Assembly (NCBI GenBank): GCA_965279075.1
Contig: CBDIHI010000009.1
Span: forward strand, 367,926-431,925
Direction: 5' to 3'
Length of the DNA: 64,000 bases
DNA from: SZAS-79 sp965279075
GTDB lineage: Bacteria > Pseudomonadota > Gammaproteobacteria > Burkholderiales > SG8-39
Shown here: one piece after another, positions 60,679 through 64,000 of the stretch
Position numbering within the stretch: position 1 is the first letter of the stretch
Layout of the letters: each line of letters starts with the position of its first letter
Program-made: the position numbers and the translations under genes
The notes under the pieces: model-generated
Told to the model about the DNA's origin: nothing
The model's input: the letters and a program-made list of their open reading frames with translations, nothing else
The model's database searches: none

Positions 60679-61560
60679 CTATGCAGTCGTGTTGCGCAGC
60701 ACCAGCACGTTGCCCGACACCGAAACCACCACGCCCACGAGCATCAGCGGGTTCCACTCCAGGCTCTCGAACAGCGTGGACAGGACCAGCGCGGCGACCG
60801 GCACCATCACGCCCACGTACGAGGCGCGGGCCGGGCCGATGCGGCCGATCAGCGTCAGCCAGCAGCCGAAGGCCGCCACCGAGCCGACCAGCGCGAGGTA
60901 GAAGAGCGAAAGGACGTAGCCGGGGGTGGTGTCGAATGCCACCGTACGGCCCAGCCCGAGCGCCACGGCGAAAGCGAATGCGCCGCCGTAGCCCATGCTC
61001 CACGCCATGTACGGCAGCCCGTGCCGGTCCTGGCGGTGGTTGCGGTGCGCGAGCAAACCGCCGATCGTGGACACCAGCACCGCACCGAGCGTGAAGAGCG
61101 CGCCGGTGACCGCGCTGCCGTTGCCCGACATCCGCCCGAACTCCGGCCAGAACACCAGGACGATGCCCGCGATGCCGGCCAGCGAGCCGATCGCCATGCG
61201 CAGCGTCAACGGCTGGCCGAAGAACAGGCGCAGCCCGAACATCGACAGCAGCGGCGCGGCGGAGAACCCCACTGCCACGAGGCCCGAGGCGAGGTGGCCT
61301 TCGGCGTAGTACACGAAGATGTAGCCGGCGCTGTACATGGTGACGCCCATCAGCAGCATCGCGACGTGCTCGTGCAGCGTCAGGCGCAGCGACCGGCCCT
61401 TCGCGAGCGCGAGTCCCGCGACGACGACGCTCGCCAACATGAAGCGCCAGGCCACGCTGATCTCCGGCGCGACCGGGCCGAGCTGGAACGTGATCGCAAT
61501 CCAGGTGGTGCTCCAGATCGCCACGCAGATGGCGAAGAGGCCCACGGTGTTGGTCGCCAA
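60679..61560 (-). CDS. EamA/DMT family transporter
   Basis: A 293-residue protein with two EamA repeats and ten hydrophobic helices (GLFAICVAIWSTTWIAITFQ at the N terminus, YLALVGSVAAFGCWLTLIGRIGP and VLSTLFESLEWNPLMLVG near the end). It likely exports small metabolites. I chose TTG at 61560 because GGAGGAAGG lies well placed upstream; an ATG 19 codons earlier is the alternative. Confidence 0.88.
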   Translation of the reverse strand: MATNTVGLFAICVAIWSTTWIAITFQLGPVAPEISVAWRFMLASVVVAGLALAKGRSLRLTLHEHVAMLLMGVTMYSAGYIFVYYAEGHLASGLVAVGFSAAPLLSMFGLRLFFGQPLTLRMAIGSLAGIAGIVLVFWPEFGRMSGNGSAVTGALFTLGAVLVSTIGGLLAHRNHRQDRHGLPYMAWSMGYGGAFAFAVALGLGRTVAFDTTPGYVLSLFYLALVGSVAAFGCWLTLIGRIGPARASYVGVMVPVAALVLSTLFESLEWNPLMLVGVVVSVSGNVLVLRNTTA

Positions 61561-61791
61561 CGTCGAGTCCTTCCTCCAAAAATGAAGGCAAAGACTAACC
61601 CATGGCGGGGCGTGCATATGCGGGCGAACAGAAACTAATTGTCGCTTTATGCAATGTGAATGTCAGGAAGGCACGGCCCGCGGCGAGGTTCTAGCCCTTT
61701 AGGTTCATATTCTCGTTGTCCTGCCGCAGATTTCAATCCTTGCCTGAGATAGCAAGCCGGCTTGCCGCAAAAAGGTCGAACGTTTGTTTGA

Positions 61792-63432
61792 CTACCGGCC
61801 CCCGGCATCCCCCAGGATCATGTCGGCGGCCTTCTCGCCGATCATGATCGAAGGCGCATTGGTGTTCGAAGAAGGGATGGTCGGCATCACCGAGGCGTCG
61901 ACCACGCGCAGCCCGGGCACGCCGTGCACGCGCAGGCACGCATCCACCACCGAATCCCCCGGCCGGCCCATGCGGCAGGTGCCGACGGTGTGCCACGCGG
62001 TCTGGCCGGTCTCGCGCGCGTAGTCGAGGAGGGCTTCGGGCGTTTCGGCGTCCGGGCCCGGCCGGGTTTCTCGCACGATCAGGTCGCGCATCGCGGGTTG
62101 CGCGGCAACGGTGCGGATCAGTTCGAGCATCGCGAGTGCCGTGTCGCAGTCGCGCGGGTCGGACAGGTAGTTGGGCTGGATGCGGGGGTGCGCGAGCGGA
62201 TCGGGAGAGTGGACGTGGATCGAGCCGCGCGAATCGGGGTGCAGCTTGAAGCCGCCGAGCGAAAACCCGGGGAACTTGTCTATGCCCGCGTCGACCGAGC
62301 GCGAATAGCGGTCCTTCCCGCTGATGTGGTAGATCCGGATCATCACGTCCGGCCGGCCGGGGCTGCGGCTCGTGCGCGTGATCGCATGCGCCGTCGACGA
62401 GGTGCCGGCCATCAGGCCCTTGCGCGTCAGCACGTACTGCAGCCCCACGCGCATGCGGTGCACGAAGCTGCGCATCACGTCGTTGATCGTGATCGGCAGC
62501 ATGGTCTCGTAGGTGCGGCGCACCTGCAGGTGGTCGATCATGTTCTCGCCGACCGCAGGCAGGTGGTGCACGACCGGGATGCCGGCCTGGCCGAGCACCT
62601 CGGCGTTGCCGATGCCCGAGAGCTCGAGCAACTGCGGCGACTGGATGGCGCCCGCGCACAGCAGCACCTCGCGCACGGCCCCTGCCGTGCGGCGCACGCC
62701 TTCGTGCAGGTACTCGACGCCGGTGGCGCGGCCGTCCTTGAGCAGCACGCGCGCGGCCACCGCATTGGTCAGCACCGTGAGGTTCGGGCGACGGCGCGCT
62801 TCGCGCAGGTAGGCAACCGCCGTGCTCCAGCGCCGGCCGTTGTGCGCGGTCTGCTCCAGGTAGCGCACGCCCTCGTAGCCGGTGCGGCTGTTGTAGTCGG
62901 GCGTTTCGCCGATCCCGTCCTGCACGCAGGCCTGCACGAATCCGTCCGATAATGCGTCGCGGTCGCGGATCCCGCGGTCGGTGATCCGCAGCGGCCCGGT
63001 GTGCCCACGATCGGTGGACTGGGTGTACGGGTTGTTCTCCATGCGCTTGAAATAGGGCAGCAGGTCCGAGAATCCCCATCCCGGGTTGCCGGCATCGCGC
63101 CAGCCGTCATATTCGAGCGGGTCGCCCCACACGTAGGCCATGCCGTTCAGCGCGCTCGAGCCGCCCAGCACCCGGCCGCGCGGCCAGTAGATGCGCTGGC
63201 CCTTGAGCTGGTTCTGCGGCTCGGTCTCGAATTTCCATGCGTAGCGCTCGTTGGTGAGGAGCTTGCCCACGCCGAGCGGGATGTGGATCCAGAGGTTGTC
63301 GTCCTCCCCGCCGCCCTCGAGCAGCAGCACGCGGTGGCGCCCGCTTTCGGTCAGCCGTGCCGCAAGGGCCGCGCCCGCCGAGCCGGCGCCGACGACGATG
63401 TAGTCGTACTGCGGGTCCCGTTCGACGCCCAT
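61792..63432 (-). CDS. GMC family oxidoreductase (choline dehydrogenase-like)
   Basis: A 546-residue FAD enzyme. The dinucleotide motif is YIVVGAGSAGAALAARL, GMC signature 1 is RGRVLGGSSALNGMAYV, and signature 2 is GAIQSPQLLELSGIG. The catalytic His lies in QTAWHTVGTCRMG and the C terminus has NAPSIMIGEKAAD. It oxidises a primary or secondary alcohol to aldehyde or acid. It starts directly at the stop of the ThDP enzyme gene (TAG-ATG), so both are co-translated. Confidence 0.94.
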   Translation of the reverse strand: MGVERDPQYDYIVVGAGSAGAALAARLTESGRHRVLLLEGGGEDDNLWIHIPLGVGKLLTNERYAWKFETEPQNQLKGQRIYWPRGRVLGGSSALNGMAYVWGDPLEYDGWRDAGNPGWGFSDLLPYFKRMENNPYTQSTDRGHTGPLRITDRGIRDRDALSDGFVQACVQDGIGETPDYNSRTGYEGVRYLEQTAHNGRRWSTAVAYLREARRRPNLTVLTNAVAARVLLKDGRATGVEYLHEGVRRTAGAVREVLLCAGAIQSPQLLELSGIGNAEVLGQAGIPVVHHLPAVGENMIDHLQVRRTYETMLPITINDVMRSFVHRMRVGLQYVLTRKGLMAGTSSTAHAITRTSRSPGRPDVMIRIYHISGKDRYSRSVDAGIDKFPGFSLGGFKLHPDSRGSIHVHSPDPLAHPRIQPNYLSDPRDCDTALAMLELIRTVAAQPAMRDLIVRETRPGPDAETPEALLDYARETGQTAWHTVGTCRMGRPGDSVVDACLRVHGVPGLRVVDASVMPTIPSSNTNAPSIMIGEKAADMILGDAGGR

Positions 63433-64000
63433 CTACTTCGCGCCCTTGTCCCGGTGCTTGAACGAATCCCGCCGGAAGCTGTAGAGCGCATCGGGGTCGA
63501 CCTGCACGTCGACGATGGCGGGTTTGCCGCAGGCGACGGCCGCCTGCACCACATCGCCGAGCTGGGACGCTTTCTCGACCCGGAACCCGGCTGCGCCGTA
63601 CAGTTCGGCCAGCTTGTCGTAGGGCGGGTTCGGCACGTCGGCGCCGATGTAGCGGCCGCCGAAGAAGTCGCGCTGGTAGGCCTTCTCCGCGCCCCAGCAG
63701 CCGTTGTTCATGACGATGCACACGCTGTTGATGCCGTGCGAGACGGCCGTGCCGAGTTCGCTCGAGGTCATGCCGAATCCGCCGTCGCCCATCAGACTGA
63801 CGACGGTGCGCTCCGGGCAGGCGAGCTTTACGCCCAGGCCGCACGCGTAGGAAAAGCCGACCAGCCCGAAATCCAGCGGCGTGAAGAGCGCGGGGGGTTG
63901 GCGGTAAAGCATCTGGTCGGTGGCCTGCAGGCAGAGCGTACCCGCATCCATCGTGAACATGGTGTCGGCGGGCAGCACCCGGCGCAGGGTCCGGTACAGC
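63433..64000 (-). CDS. ThDP-dependent enzyme, acetolactate synthase-like, C-terminal part
   Basis: The 3' part (about 189 codons) of a gene that continues past the window end. It shows the ThDP-binding motif from GDGGFGMTSSELGTAVSHG to NNGCWG (GDG to NN), preceded by a glycine-rich region (FGLVGFSYACGLGVKLA). This is the C-terminal PP-binding domain of acetolactate synthase/benzoylformate decarboxylase-like enzymes. The specific reaction cannot be told without the rest. It is operonic with the downstream GMC oxidoreductase, which could oxidise or supply its substrate. Confidence 0.88.
   Translation of the reverse strand, partial: LYRTLRRVLPADTMFTMDAGTLCLQATDQMLYRQPPALFTPLDFGLVGFSYACGLGVKLACPERTVVSLMGDGGFGMTSSELGTAVSHGINSVCIVMNNGCWGAEKAYQRDFFGGRYIGADVPNPPYDKLAELYGAAGFRVEKASQLGDVVQAAVACGKPAIVDVQVDPDALYSFRRDSFKHRDKGAK

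Noticed and set aside
61748..61773. GCAAGCCGGCTTGC palindrome as a terminator of the GMC oxidoreductase gene
   Set aside because: The perfect palindrome has no loop, and the T/A run lies on the wrong side for that gene's strand.

Overview
The window is GC-rich DNA (high-GC codon usage almost throughout) from a betaproteobacterium, most likely of the Burkholderiales or a close uncultured relative. The evidence is the gene order pilU-pilT / yggS-proC-yggT, the mreBCD-mrdA-rodA cell-shape block next to gatCAB, the gshB-EIIA-HPr-EI order, and three orphan Bug/TctC periplasmic receptors. It reads as an ordinary chromosome segment: no rRNA, CRISPR, insertion sequence or prophage was seen, and no stretch over 300 bases lacks a gene.

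Layout. 1-6.5 kb: an rRNA methyltransferase fragment, a GFA-type zinc protein, the ribosome-rescue factor ArfB, twitching ATPases PilU and PilT, then divergently yggS-proC-yggT-DUF167. 6.5-10.2 kb: a three-gene flavin / Fe-S / geranylgeranyl-reductase-like redox module that I cannot assign to a pathway. 10.3-20.6 kb: isocitrate lyase, rodA-mrdA-mreD-mreC-mreB, and gatCAB. 20.6-25.8 kb: a DUF4124 protein, pyrE, xth, a YqjDEK-type membrane stress cluster and an AmpG-like permease. 25.9-33.3 kb: metX-metW behind a SAM-II-like riboswitch, a UxaA/GarD dehydratase, a permease-less PTS (EI, HPr, EIIA-Man), gshB and a cytochrome c5. tRNA-Arg(CCG) lies at 33.4 kb.

36.9-47.5 kb is a nitrate-assimilation region: sirohydrochlorin chelatase, the ANTAR antiterminator NasT, the transporter NrtABC, siroheme methyltransferase CobA, nitrite reductase NirBD and, on the opposite strand, nitrate reductase NasA. 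The control logic can be read from the DNA. A sigma-54 promoter precedes a leader carrying two hexaloop hairpins (ANTAR target) whose second hairpin overlaps an intrinsic terminator in front of nrtA. A second sigma-54 promoter lies almost on top of the nasA start codon.

47.6-49.4 kb is a low-GC islet with a 69-residue unknown protein and a dGTPase-like HD phosphohydrolase, apparently acquired and a candidate anti-phage module. 49.5-64 kb is accessory catabolism: two Bug receptors, two PIN/Phd toxin-antitoxin pairs, a secreted NADP-binding protein, a GntR regulator with a TauD-type dioxygenase, an unusual CoA-transferase, an enoyl-CoA hydratase, two integral membrane proteins (one EamA type), a GMC oxidoreductase and the 3' part of a ThDP enzyme at the window edge.

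The most notable observations are the dual-hexaloop ANTAR leader, the SAM-II-like element with a terminator expression platform, the possible leaderless sigma-54 nasA transcript, the dGTPase islet, and the uncharacterised redox module whose middle gene appears to start with CTG.
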